A stretch of DNA of 64,000 bases from Anoplolepis gracilipes (lineage: Eukaryota; Arthropoda; Insecta; Hymenoptera; Formicidae). The stretch lies in assembly GCF_047496725.1 (NCBI RefSeq), contig NC_132981.1:8854501-8918500 (forward strand). The letters are read 5' to 3'. Position numbers and translations under genes: made by a program. The stretch's first letter is position 1. Each line of letters starts with the position of its first letter. This document shows, in pieces, positions 36,148 through 49,400 of the stretch. The notes beneath the pieces are model-generated. The model was not told where the DNA came from, did no database searches, and saw nothing but the letters and a program-made list of their open reading frames with translations.

Positions 36148-37296
36148 ATGCTATTTAGTAGACATCAAAACAGAGAAGATAAGAACACAAGGGATAAAAA
36201 AGAAATAGAATTAGAGTTAAACCGAGTTGCACTGGTTAAACAATGCGATGCCAAAATAGCTCGACGTCATTTGCAAGCTGAGCAACGAGAAATCTGCGAG
36301 AAAGAAAAACTGTTACATGCTCAAAAACTTATTGATTTGAAACAAAGAGAAATTGAAGTGACTCATAGACTGGCTGCTGAATTATCGTTGCGTAAAAGTA
36401 AAAAAACTTATTTATTAACAAATTATTGCATCCAGAATTGCACATATCAAAAATTATATTTATTTATAAGAAGTTGTAACTGTTTTTTTTTTTTTTTTTT
36501 TTTATGTACTCTTTCATTTGTTTAACCTTTTTCAGTTCTTGCAATATTAAATAAAACCAATTCTCTTACAAACTATAGACGAAGAAATAAAACGCGCGTT
36601 AAAATCGAGTCGTGCAAAATCCTTCACGCAATCTGTATCGGATTGTGATATGAAAGAAGCTCGATCACGTCTGATAGAGAATAAAGTTAATTTGGAAGCG
36701 AGCCACGCAAAATTAATAAAACTCTTGCATCAGGACGAAATCATGGATAAATTGCAACAAGCTGAACAAGAGAAAAAAAAGCAGAATTTGCGCGTTGATC
36801 TGCAAAGACAATTAATGGACAATCATCGACGAATTGAAGAGGAAAAAAATAAAGAGAAAGAGCTGGATCGCAAGATGATAGAGCAAACGATGCAAAAAAT
36901 TCAGGAGGAAGATGCAAGAGCAAAAAAAAAGAAATATAACGATATGATTCTTCTGAGAGAAGAGATGACCGCAGCTTTAGCAGCTAAAGATGCGTGGGAA
37001 AAGAAATATGAGAAAGCATTGAAGGATGAAGACGAGAGATTATCTCGCACAATCGTGGAGAAGGAAGCTCGACAGGAGAAGCTGCTTAATATGAAGGTAG
37101 AATCGATCTCTCTTCTTCACAAAAATATATACATAAAATTTAATTGATATCATAAACTCTAATGATGCTAATAATAAAAACTTTAATGATGCTTGTTTTT
37201 CGCGAATAGATAGAAATTCGCAAGATGAGAGAAGCGGCGATAGATGAAGTAGCTAAAAAACTGCTGGATAACGTAAACTGTAAGAAAAAAATTTAA
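36148..37296 (+). CDS. MNS1: MNS1-like coiled-coil protein (trichohyalin/plectin-homology domain), apparently short
   Basis: MNS1 is a microtubule-inner protein of motile cilia and sperm flagella. Exons are 36148-36397, 36579-37096 and 37210-37296, phases joining, about 285 aa. The protein is nearly all charged coiled coil (LHAQKLIDLKQREIEVTHRL, LRVDLQRQLMDNHRRIEEEK, MIEQTMQKIQEEDARAKKKK, REEMTAALAAKDAWEKK). The order of features follows the N-terminal two thirds of vertebrate MNS1, which is about 495 aa. The last exon encodes IEIRKMREAAIDEVAKKLLD and then stops at 37294-37296. No downstream exon restores the conserved C-terminal part. A candidate at 37531-37621 (ends TENTESPFSV) does not join in phase from visible donors. 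It is either a truncated gene or has an exon I could not place. The N-terminal ATG is also uncertain. Confidence 0.65.
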
Positions 37297-40200
37297 GAAA
37301 AAATAAAAATGCTGAAAAATAAAGAAAACATAATATAATGCATACATCATATAAGGATTCTCTGAAAAAGAGCGTTGCACACAAGATTTATCCTGCACAT
37401 TTCAATAAAGAAAAATGGAATTATTTATAAGAATAAATTAAAAGTACAAACATTTACTTAATTTTTTAAATTGCGTAAAATTTAATTTTTCATATATAAT
37501 ATCAAAATTATTTATTAAAATTGTTTTCAGAAATGGTATAAAAATGGCTAATGAGAAATGTGAAGCTTACGACCGTGCGAAGGCAAAAACTGAAAATACG
37601 GAAAGTCCATTTAGCGTCTGAATCATTCGATTGATATACAGATATTATTATTCAATTTTTTTTATTTACTAATATATACATATAGACAAATGCTCTTAGT
37701 ATTTTCATAAATTTAGATATGCTTATTCTTGTCAAAATACTTCTATATTAATTGCTAAATGTGCTTTCTCGTTCTTCAGTCTGTGTTACACACGTGCGTA
37801 CTCGCATTCTACGCGGTCGCCAGCTTCTTCACGTTTTTCACATTTCATCTAGCATTTATTGGTATACAGGTATGTACACATCGCGTGATTCCCCACGCGA
37901 ATTCCTGTTATATTTGTACAAAGTCCGTGTAAAAATACAGCAGCCCCATCTTATATCCATTACAAGTTTACGGTTTTTATGCGATAAAAGTTAAAATAAT
38001 ATAACAGTCTCGCCTCTCGGACGTATCTAATATTCCGAATAGGTTCGGATCGAGACCACTTGTGCCCTCGACTTTGTCGATCCGAGTATGTCGTGTCGGT
38101 CATTTGGCATGCAGGGGTTTTTCCTTCCCCCGCTACTGCTAACTATTAAATGGAACAAGAAGCACTCGAGTTTAACGGGAATGATTATACATTATGTAAG
38201 TACGAGCAATCAATTTGTCCTCGGTTACTAGTCGCTCAGCGTTCTCAACATCCGCAGATCAAAAATATGTTTAGCTACGATTATTGGACTACGATACTTT
38301 TTCAAATTCATACAATGAATATGCACACACATAAAAAAGATTTCACGCCACATGGCAATGTCAGCAGTTCCTCCTATTAAATAATTTGCATAACAATTTC
38401 TAATCTCATCAATAAATTGTAAAAGCTTAAAAGAATTCTTATAAAAACTTAAGAAATTTTTTTTATAAAAGTAGATTTGTTCATCCTCTAAAACTTGCTC
38501 TGTTAAAATAAAATAAAATTGAAAGGAATTTAATTTCCATTAAAAATTTCAATCTTTATTTTTCCCTTCTATTCTCACATTTGTTTAGAATTTTAGAAAA
38601 TTTATGTAGAAATCAGATTCCTTTCGATGTATTTTCTCCCTCTTTAATATATGTTTTATAAAAACTTTTTGATTTTCTTGTCAGTTTTTCCTTAATAATA
38701 CAATCATGTACTATTGCTAAGTGAAATAGAATATCTTCAGTTAAATATGCACAAATTAATTTGTCAAATAAAAAAATAGAGTTGTGCAATTTCTTACGCT
38801 AGAGAAAATGTGTTCAAATAAAATGGAAATATTTAATATTAAATAAAATAAATATTTTATAAAATAATGCAAATTTGCAACCTCTAAAATATAAGACTGA
38901 TACATATTTTTCCTTATCCATCCACTCTTCAGTGAACATTTCAGGTTTTGATTTTGCTATAAATTGATTCCTTACTCAATTCCTGATGTTTGTTAATTTC
39001 GTTAAAATCAAAACTCGCCGCAATTCGTGACGAAATTAGAGATCCAAGTGGCATAAAATCTTTCTCATACGTATGCATTTTCATCGCAATCGTCAAATTT
39101 ACGTGAACGTAATGAACGTAGAAAATTGTTTAATCGCGTTTATAATTCGCGTTTACAGTTTTACGTTTGATTCATTTTGTCGCAACTGAATCTCTCAGTG
39201 GACAGACTATACAAAGGTAACAGCTACGATTTATCATCTACACATTACAGAATCCAAATATTTCAATATTTCTGCTGTCTACCTGCTGATTCTACGTCCA
39301 AGCTACATGTTCTTTTTTGTTCTCCTTCTTTTCTTTTCTTTTTTTTTTTTTTTCATTTAGATTACAACGGAAACCTTACGATCAAAGCGGAATACATTCT
39401 CTAGTTATTCGTACAATGTATAATATAAGTACGTATCACAATAAATGGATATATGTATATAGATATAGATGCAAAACAAAATGCAAGTTAACGAGTACTC
39501 GGATTAAACGCTCGTCGCAATCGCACGCGAATTGGCAGCGGTTTTTCGCGCAGCGACTAGGCACAAAAAGCGAATCGCGCCACTTTAGATTATAAACAGC
39601 TAAAAATTCGGGGATTGAAATTGAAGTTTCCGTAAACTCGAATTTAAATGCGACAATTGTTACAAAAGAGTTTTTTCCTTTTTCTTCAAAAAAAATGTTT
39701 TCTTTCCTTTTTCTTTCCGACATATATAAACATATATTAAGTCATAGTTAATTTTCACAAATAGCTTTTGCAAATTAGAAATTTTTTATATTCAAAATTA
39801 AGATATGTTAAAATAAATTCTACACGAATTCGAAAATAAAGAAAGTCAAGAAGTTTAAAATCTAATCTTTTATCTCGAAAAGAACGTATTTAATTTTGCG
39901 AAGTAAATTTGTTTCGATTTAATTCAACTTTTACCAATGATATAACATCGAGAATTTAATTGACTGAAATAACATCGATTTCGATTTTCGATTAATTTAA
40001 AAGAAAATAATATAATACAACTTGATCTTAAAAGTAAAAGCGCTTTTTTACGAGTTAAACAATCGTCTCTATGAGTTCACGTATAAGTAACATCACACAT
40101 CTTCTTATACCTTAATTAGTACATTTACGAGTGTGTAGAGACACACACACATACACACATACACGCAAGCGAGTTTTTATTATAAACATCACTTTCAGTT

Positions 40201-43200
40201 AGTTAATGGAACCGATTAAGTAAGTATACAAAACACGGTCAGCCAAGAGTATAAATGCTAAGACAAAGCATAGTTTCTGCAAAGTCTTTGTTTACCTATA
40301 CAAGTAAATGCATAATAGATGTAAATGTACTGTCTTTACTTAGCTTTGGAGTTGAAACATCGTTTATTTATCAAATTAGGCTTTCAATTGTAGTTAACGA
40401 ATGAATGTATAACGCGTATCGTCATAGAAATGTAAATATTTGTTACCGTCATAACTGCATTTTATTGCAAAAATCAATTATACGAGCGATATATATATAT
40501 ATATCTTTTAAAAAGATGTAATTAATCAATGATATACAGTAACTTCTTTTAACTTCAAACAATATACGATTCAATAACTGAGAATTCTCGTTTGCCGGAT
40601 GTGAGTTTACTTATTTAAATCTAAATAGAGAGAATACAGTTATACAGTTTGGAAATTAAATTAAATTACATGATTCAATTACACTGAATTACACCTTGTG
40701 TAATGTAACAATTCACAAGGAGCGGAGTTAATAATTGTAATTAAGTTGAAGAAAACCTATCAAACCCTGTTTACATCGTTTAGTATAACTTTATACGTAA
40801 AAAATAGATAAAGTTATATATTTACCTTATTTTCTTTCTTTCTTTCTTTTCCTTCTCAATAATACTTTTTGTTACGGAATGATATAAAAATGAATGCCGC
40901 CAACGAGCGTATTAATATTATTAATGTTATTATCCTTGAGTATCGAGTCTGTATCGATCCGACTTTGTTTGTTATTTTACTATACAGAGTGACAACTCAT
41001 ACGTGCACACGTGTCTGGCAAGCAGTATGAGATGTCCGCGATCATAAACGGATCTTAAAAGAGGATACATTAACCGTACTCATACGTGTTGGCTAATAAC
41101 AGCTAATAGAGTCGATTTCATAACGATTAATCGAACCGGTCGTCGCGGATTTATCGTGATCCAGAGTGAAATCGTGGCAGCTCAGAGGATCACGGCAACA
41201 TACGTGAAAGACTATGAAGCCGACTCTTGAAACGCGAACACGTGAATACTCTCTGTACCGAGATATATATTTTTTTTTTTTAGCACCCGAGTCGCGAGCG
41301 CAAGGAACTTAAACTCGGCAAACGCATTCGATGCAAAAAAACACACAAGTCAATTAATAAGAATCGATAGAGATCCGTTTTGTATATTGTATATAACGGA
41401 TTCTAGAGGATATATATTTGTAATATAAAGACAAAAATATTTTTCGCGCTATCGATTAATCGCGAATTTATTTCAATGCATTTATAATATATATGTATAT
41501 ATTGCATTTCTTCCTCTTAATTTAATTCTTGGAGTTATATAAAAATGTTTCTCTTTCTATATTAATAAGTGTACAATATCTTTGATTGTATAGATTTTTT
41601 CTTTTTATTTTATCAGAAATATGTTTGGAAAGAGATCTAAATGTAAAGAGGACGATTATCTATCGATTCTAGTTAATCCACTTATCTTTCGTAGAGCGAA
41701 CAGGAATGTCTGGGCAGTAAAGCATATTTACAAATGGAAATTACGCTCGGAAACACGATCGAGTAAAGGCGTAAGTACACCAAATGTTAGCACCAGAGAT
41801 ATCGGAGTTGGAGACTGAGTATAAAGTATAGGAGGAACAACGTGTGTCTCCTCCGGTAGCAATCGCGAGCAACGGAAAACTCGACGGAACAGGCGACGCT
41901 AAAGAGATATTGTACAGTCTTAAAAATATATAAGCAGTCCGCCGTTGGCTCGACTCGCGATTTTGTTCGTGAACGCGTTGAAGATACAAACGAGATCCTC
42001 GATAGGATGTCTCACGAGATGTAACCGATTAGGAATTGTCGACAATAAGAATCTCTCGAGTTAATAATAACGTTACTTTAACACGTTACAGGCAGGTCGG
42101 GCGGTGAAGAAACGAGAGGACCTCCCGACGATCTGTTCAAAGCTACCTGATGGATATCATCCTCTATGTGAACGTCAATCCATCAATGTCAGATTATCTC
42201 TCTGATTACGTGAGTGATATAAGCTAAGCTTTATTCCTTTACGATATAGCCCTAGCTATAAATATAGCTGTAACCAATATGTATGATACGTTACATTACA
42301 ATGATGGTTATAACGTAAAATACACATTTATTAGAATTATTAGATCATAGCAAAAGCTGTGATGTGATGTACAATAATTCGAATACTATAATTTGCAACG
42401 TATTTTGTTTTTTAGCTATATTATGTACCTAGGGTTATAATATAAAGTATGTAATGGTATACAGCTAGAGCTAAAATATAGAGTATTTTTTATAGTCGTA
42501 TCATAGCAACGACTGAAATGTAGAAATTATAGTTACATATTATAATTAGAACTATAATTTCGAAGAGTGATTAATAAAAATTAATTAATCAATCAAAGTC
42601 ATCTTATTCTTTCACGCATTTTTCGTTTTGTCATCCTCTCGATCACGACAGATATATTGTCGTATAAAAAAAAGTTTGACCTTCGGCAGGCGCTATTTTT
42701 TCTTAAGCGTCGAAAAATAGGGTACAGAGAGTAACAGCACAGGCACAGTGTAAAGAGATTTTAAGATAAAGCATTGCTTTCAATACATTTTGCGTTTTGA
42801 TATATTAGTTGCACACTGATCCCCGAAAATTTAAAGCTATCATCGACGAAAACGAATCGTAAGACATAATCTGCTTTCACAGTTTCGTGAAATATTAGGC
42901 GAGTGTGATCAGTGTATATATATTTGCGGCGTTATTTGCCAGTCGCTTTTGAACAGTTGATTTGGCCCCTTTCTTTGGAAGAAGAAAACTGGCTCGATCA
43001 TCGAAAACTAACGCCGGTGTAACGTTTGTCATCGTCCAAGCAAATTTTGTTTGTTTTAATCGCACGTGAACATTTTCACCGCCGATCACAGCACGAGCAA
43101 TCACAAACGTATATAACCAGTTGTCGCGTTATCGCTTTATTCTAAAAATGAGGGAAGGAAGAACGATAAGAATCGATACATGTCCTTCCGACCTATACAC

Positions 43201-43442
43201 AGGACAAATAGTTGAAACACGAACCGAAACATCGTTCGATAAATCAATTAGACTACTCTTCCCTTCCACGTTTTCGGACGGGATTTCTTTAATGTACGCG
43301 CTAGCGAGTCAACGCATTTATTATCCCATGCGCACATCCTAATAAAGTAATCTTTTGCGCTAGAATAAATACATAAGAGCTACTTATAAGTCGTGCGACT
43401 CGAAACAAACTCGAACACGTTCGTTCCTATCGAAGCCCATGG
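37297..43442. other. Long stretch without a supported gene
   Basis: Mostly AT-rich. GC-richer, possibly transcribed or regulatory patches lie at 38000-38150, 39470-39600, 41000-41260, 41740-42230 and 42700-43440. The last is probably the 3' UTR of the ADAM10-type gene. ORFs of 65-92 codons here have no recognisable motif. A TA-rich patch with AGCTATA-type palindromes lies at 42240-42540. Confidence 0.45.
38000..38150. other. GC-rich patch with stem-loop potential
   Basis: CGGATCGA near 38046 pairs with TCGATCCG near 38085, and GGGG pairs with CCCCC around 38114-38132. It does not match tRNA, 5S, U1, U2 or 7SL signatures that I can recognise. It could be a structured RNA or promoter DNA. Confidence 0.25.
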
Positions 43443-46400
43443 TCACGTGTCCGAGAAGAGAAACTCGCTCTCCGATAACAGTACTTCCAAATCGGAAGGT
43501 ACGGTATGCAAATCAGAGTTGGCAGGTTCTGGCAAATCACCTCCGCTGTTTCCAATGCCAGTAGGCGCAATTTGTCGTGCTCTACCTATCCTAACTCTAT
43601 CCTTTCTTTTGGCCGCCGTTCGTAAAAGTACACCAGTTCTTGGCAATTTCGTCGTTCTGTTGTGACTCGCAGTCGCGCCTGCCGGTGCTTGTGCCACTTT
43701 ATCAGATTTGCGTAGCTTTACACTAAACCGGAACGGCGGCTTATATACTACTTGCAGTCTCGCCCGTTCCTTCCTGGCGAGGGAACCTGACGAATTTTTC
43801 AATTCCACCAACCGTCCAGCTTCCAGAGCACCAGGACGTCGCGCGAGTGCTGGAGCTTGTTGTCTTGACACAGGCGCCACCGGTTGCCTAGATGCCACTA
43901 CACCACCTCCACTGGCCGTTAGACCCACTGGAGTTGATTTGCTCTTTGGCAAACCGCTCACGTTAGTCCGTGCACCGATATCTGGTCGACATTGCGAGGA
44001 CGCTAATAGCCAAGAGCGCACTTTGCTCTTGGGATCTGCATTTGGTTCTGGTTCTTTTTCCGCCTGGATCGCCGAATAGTCAATTACCTCTTTCCTGTGC
44101 TGTTTCTTGCGTTTCCTCTTATCGTTATCACCGCCGCTGCTACCGCCAGCCAGATTATTACCGGCAGTCTGTCCCTTATCTTTCGCGGATGTAGTCTTCT
44201 TCCGTTTATTCTCTTGCGCCGCAGCAGCCAAAACCTCGGCTGGCCTCTTCCGCGCGAGATCATCCACCTGCCCGGTAGATAACCTTTTCGTTTGCTGATT
44301 TTGTTGTTTTTTCTTCGTTATAACGTCCTTTAAAACGAACGAATTTAAGAAATTTAATCTAAAATATCATACTCAATATGGAATAAAATATATTTTATCA
44401 TTCTAATATATAAACATACTTGAATTAATATTCAAGATAATTAATAAACAATAATTATTACATCCATTACTAACATGATAATTTCCTAATGTATTTCTTA
44501 TTTCATCCCTTACTTTATTATTGGACTTGTCAGTGTGACCACCCTCTTTATGTTTGCGATGACGCCTTTTTTCTCTGACTTTTCGACTAAGAGGAAGCTT
44601 AGCGCGCACTGCTGGTGGATGTACCGTTACTCCTTCCGCACCCTCCGGTGGAAGTCGAACCGTTTCCGTTGTAGAACTGTGAATTATCGTGACAGACTTT
44701 AACTTCAAGTCTGGTCGTTTGCCCAATAATCTCATGCTGGCCACCTAGAAAAAGAAAAAGAAATTATTGATTGTTCGTAAATAAATTTCAATTTTATTTT
44801 CTATTTATTTCTTTGGCAGTAGAAGAATTTAACAATATGTGGGAATACTGGAGATACTATTACCACAAACATATATTTTTTCGTATATTAACATTATTTT
44901 ACAAAATAATAAAATTGATATATAATTTACGTTCAATTACCATTTCATTCAAAAGTAATTAAACTTATACATTTTCTACTATAGGAATTTTTGTTTCTAC
45001 TCTGTACACTGTTTCTCTGTGATATATTTAATCAAATTTACATACAACTCGAAAACAAACTACAAATAATTCTATGATACAATAATGTGAAATAGCAAAA
45101 TAGTAATTAATTCCGTTATTTTACAATAAATAATATACAATTAAAATACAGAAAAAAATAGCTTACTTTGACATATCCCTACACTTACTCTCATCACATT
45201 TTACTCTTTTCCGTAGCCGTTTCTGGCAATAAACATTTGATGAAATTCATTGTTAATTAAAAATAATAGATGAAATAGATAAAAAATGAGAAATTTTTTT
45301 TATTTTGTTAATAAATATTCAATAATAAATTTTCAATTCAAGAAAAAATATAGATAATATTTCTAATAATATACGTACCAATAATGATATCGCTGCTAAA
45401 ATTATTAGAGCGGCGGCATACCAATGTTCGGCAACCCATCGTCTAAAAGTAGCAAGGCTCTCGTCGGATAATAAAAGTTTTCTTAAAGTTGCTAATGGAC
45501 CGCTTGGATCGACCTGAATAAAATATTTTAATTTTCGCCTACTGTACTTACTGTATATTTCTTTTCTTATTTCGTTATATCGTTTTTCTTAAATCTATTT
45601 ACCTCGCGACATTTTTGAAAAACATCACAGTAGCCGTTGTAATCATTGCAAGGAGTTCCCGGTTTTGAGAACATGTCAGGAATATCATACGGCGGAGAGT
45701 TCCAGTCAAAAGAAGACCTGCAAAAAAATATTTTATAAATAATTAAATCGATTTGCTAATTTGTTGAAGAATAGAGAAAATTTTATTTAAATTTTAATTC
45801 ACGAAACGTACTTGCATGGTTGATTTTCTCCAGGATGTCGGCAACAGAGCTCGCAAGCCTTCGTCGGCGGATCGTTCGGACCTGGTATGCATTGACAAGA
45901 TTCCAATCCGTATGCCAAACAAATGCTGCCAGTGCACTCCTTGTTATAAACAAAAATTTCATGTGTGTAAGACAAATATGTATATCATACATTTAATAAA
46001 AGTATATCATACATTTAATAAAAATATCTCCAAAAAAATGTTGTTAACAAAATTAATATATACCCCCATAAAGCAAACCAGTTCGCGATTGCAAATGGTT
46101 TTATTGGGCTTATTAATGGACGGCGGACAATTCGGGGAACGACCGTCGCAGAAACTCGCGTCGCGGCAGCCATTGTCGTCCCTGCACTTGTCTCCAAAAC
46201 GGAGACCACACTCAGCGGTACAACACGGACCCTGAAAAGAGGGAAGCAAACAGAGCCGTCGAAATTACATCATGTCGTGCGTACAGTGCACCGTATAATC
46301 ACATTATGCATATCGGTGAATAAATCGTCTAAAGTAAATTTCGCAAAACATATCGCTTGAATTAACTATCTCTTTTTTTGGATAATTAAACAAATTAAAG

Positions 46401-49400
46401 ATTTAAACTTTTCTTGGATATATAAACAATTTTTAGATAAGAGTCGAGACATTTGAGAATTTATATACTTGGATTTTTGACATTTAATATTCAAGAGATT
46501 GAAAAGATACAAGCGCAACTAGAGAAGCTTTGAATAAAATTTTAAGAAAGAAAAGTCATCTTAAAATTCCCTCGACAATACAGTCGCACTCAAGGTTCTC
46601 TCTCTTTTTTTTTTTTTTTTTTTTTTTGTTTAGCGTCATACATACTTGACTAGGACTGCACACAGAGTTTGGTGTGAGCGTGCACGGGGTCTCCCCGGTC
46701 GACAGATAACGGCGTTGAGGAAAGCAACACGAATCCCGACAATCTTCCTCCCAGCCGCAGTCGCACTGCTCGCCTTCCTCCACTACGCCGTTACCGCACA
46801 GCGATACTTGCGGTTCTACAATAAACAATGCAAACACCATCAAGTTATATGGAGCAACGGAGCGCAGAATAATTGGAGAGAGGAGCAGATGTGGAGAGTT
46901 CGATCAACATTCGTTTCTTCGCAATATCAACGATATATTGCATTTGTCGCATTGTTCTCCGTGTATAAAACTCACCGGTAAAGCATCCTTTTGGCGAACG
47001 TGCTTTGCTGTTGAGCACGGGATTTATGGCGTTCAAGCTGCACGGGCTGAAGCGATTGTTGTTACGCTTGTCACCACTGGTAGCGCGGGCGAACATTATA
47101 AAGTTGCCATCCTCACCGCCTGGCGTACATTGTTCCGGATCGTGCTGGATAGGAGGACAATGAAACATGTATAATGTGTAAGCTGTCACTTGTATATTGA
47201 CGGAATTATACATGACATATAACATCTCGCGGAATGTGGAACGTGTTCTAAATGCGATTGAAGCATATACTACGTACCGGCGAGCCAAAGTTGTGGCCGA
47301 TCTCGTGAGCCAAAGTAACGTGAGAGACCGCAGGCGGTACGTGCTTCCCGTAATTTAATAGGGTCACTATGCCGGTGTTGAGTGACTTCATGCTGCCGCG
47401 GTAATGCTGCAACGTTATTTCATTATCGATTATTTTTCGTTAACGTTCGGTCAACGATGATACGTCGCAATAATACGAGTTGATCGAGAATTTATGACGT
47501 CATTAATCGACAATCATAGCATTTCTATCAAAGTAGATGAGCTAATAGATCACCCTGTAGCAAAGACGAGATTGTACTTTAAATTTTTGTATATTTTATA
47601 TTTTTCAAATAATTATTTTATGTAACACGTGTTAAAAATTTAATTATAAAATAGAGAAATAATAAAATCGTTTGGAGAAAAATGTATCATCTTCAGTTTT
47701 TTTGTCTGTACTTACCCCGTTCTTTTCACATACGCCGCCGGCGTTCTTCAAATCGCCCGTCCACGCCAAACCCAGGGTTCCCATTTCAAAGTCACGATAC
47801 GTGAACATGTAAGCCAGGCAGAACGCGTCATAATCCTCCTCTATAACGAGGCAAACGTCGAAGCATTATCAGTTCAATCTCTTCAGTCTAACATATCGAC
47901 ATTATGCCACACATTGGATTTTAACATGAATAATAATATCCTTACCTGAGAAGAGCTCTAAATATTTCTCTACGCCGTAATTGCTTGGGAAACGATAAGT
48001 AGGATCATTCAGCGCATCCTTGCTGTGCACCTTGACACGTTTTATCATAAAGCTGATGTTATCCGGCCGTCCGTCTTGATTGAAGTCTGAAAAGAAATAT
48101 AACGTTGTTTACAAAAATACCGTTATTTCTCATAAACTGTATATTCATCAAGGAACTGAATAATAATTCACTTAAACTCCGTATTATTCTAGTCTCGTTT
48201 CTTGCTCCTCTATGTTGACGATTCCCATGTGATTACCGTTCTCTGGTCCAAACAGAATAATTTGTGTATAATGCAGAACAGTGTGTTATACGTAATGGAA
48301 CAGTACGATAATGAAAATACCGTATGTAGAAACAAACAACATAGTGCATATATTTCGCAGAGATGTCACGAGTATATATAATAAGAAAAAAATAATTATT
48401 ATTAAAATAGTTAAGTATTACATATTTTTATACATATATCAAATATATTTCGCACAATGTTAATTTTTATATTGTAAAAAGAGCTAGAAAACATAATCTT
48501 CATTGTATTTTATTTTTATTCAATAATAAAGACTAAAATATATATCTCTTTCTTTATTATACAATATTATTATTATTATTATTATTATTTATTAACAACA
48601 TTAATCAACATTCTATTTTATTTCATTATGCAACAAATATATGGATATATTCATTATAAATGTATACTACTTGTTCAATATTGAAAAATCCATTATAATT
48701 ATTATTAATCAACATCCTAGTTTATCATTACGTAACAAATAAATTGATATATTCATTATAAATGTATACATATATTTGTCCGAAATCAAAAACCAATAAC
48801 AGTATCTAGAGAAACGAAAAAATAGAGACAGAATAAAATATTTCGAAGGAAATTCGATACTGGAAAATTGTTGTATTAATCTTGGAAATTTCTTTTATAA
48901 GGATAATTCTATCTTTTCAGATTACACATAAGTTTGTATTCGATTGGAATTTATCTTATATTTCAAATTAGATTTGATATCATTGCAGAGATTAGTTTTA
49001 GACGACACATATTAAACTGCATTATATATTACGTATATGTATGTATTATATTAGATATATTACGGAAACTCTGTTTTCCTTTGTTTACTCTGATTAATTA
49101 TTCATCTTTTTGTCGGTTTTTCGTAAACTAAAGTTTCGGCTAGTTCCATTCGTTTTTAGAGTAATGCAATAAAGTATTAACATATTAAAACTGAGTATAA
49201 ACGAGAGGAAAATAAAAAAATTGTCTCGTATATATCAATACATCAATGTCTAAAATAAAACAAATAACTATTGTTTTACTGTTATCCTTTATACAAATGC
49301 AATGTTATAAAACACGTTAATATAAATACAAATTTAAATAATTCAATAAATGATAAATTCAATGATTGTAAAAATCAAATAATAACTCATTTTCTTGTGA

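Noticed and set aside
43708..44079. Plus-strand ORF of 123 aa
   Set aside because: Antisense shadow of the ADAM10-type cytoplasmic-tail exon, which is GC-rich and stop-poor on both strands.
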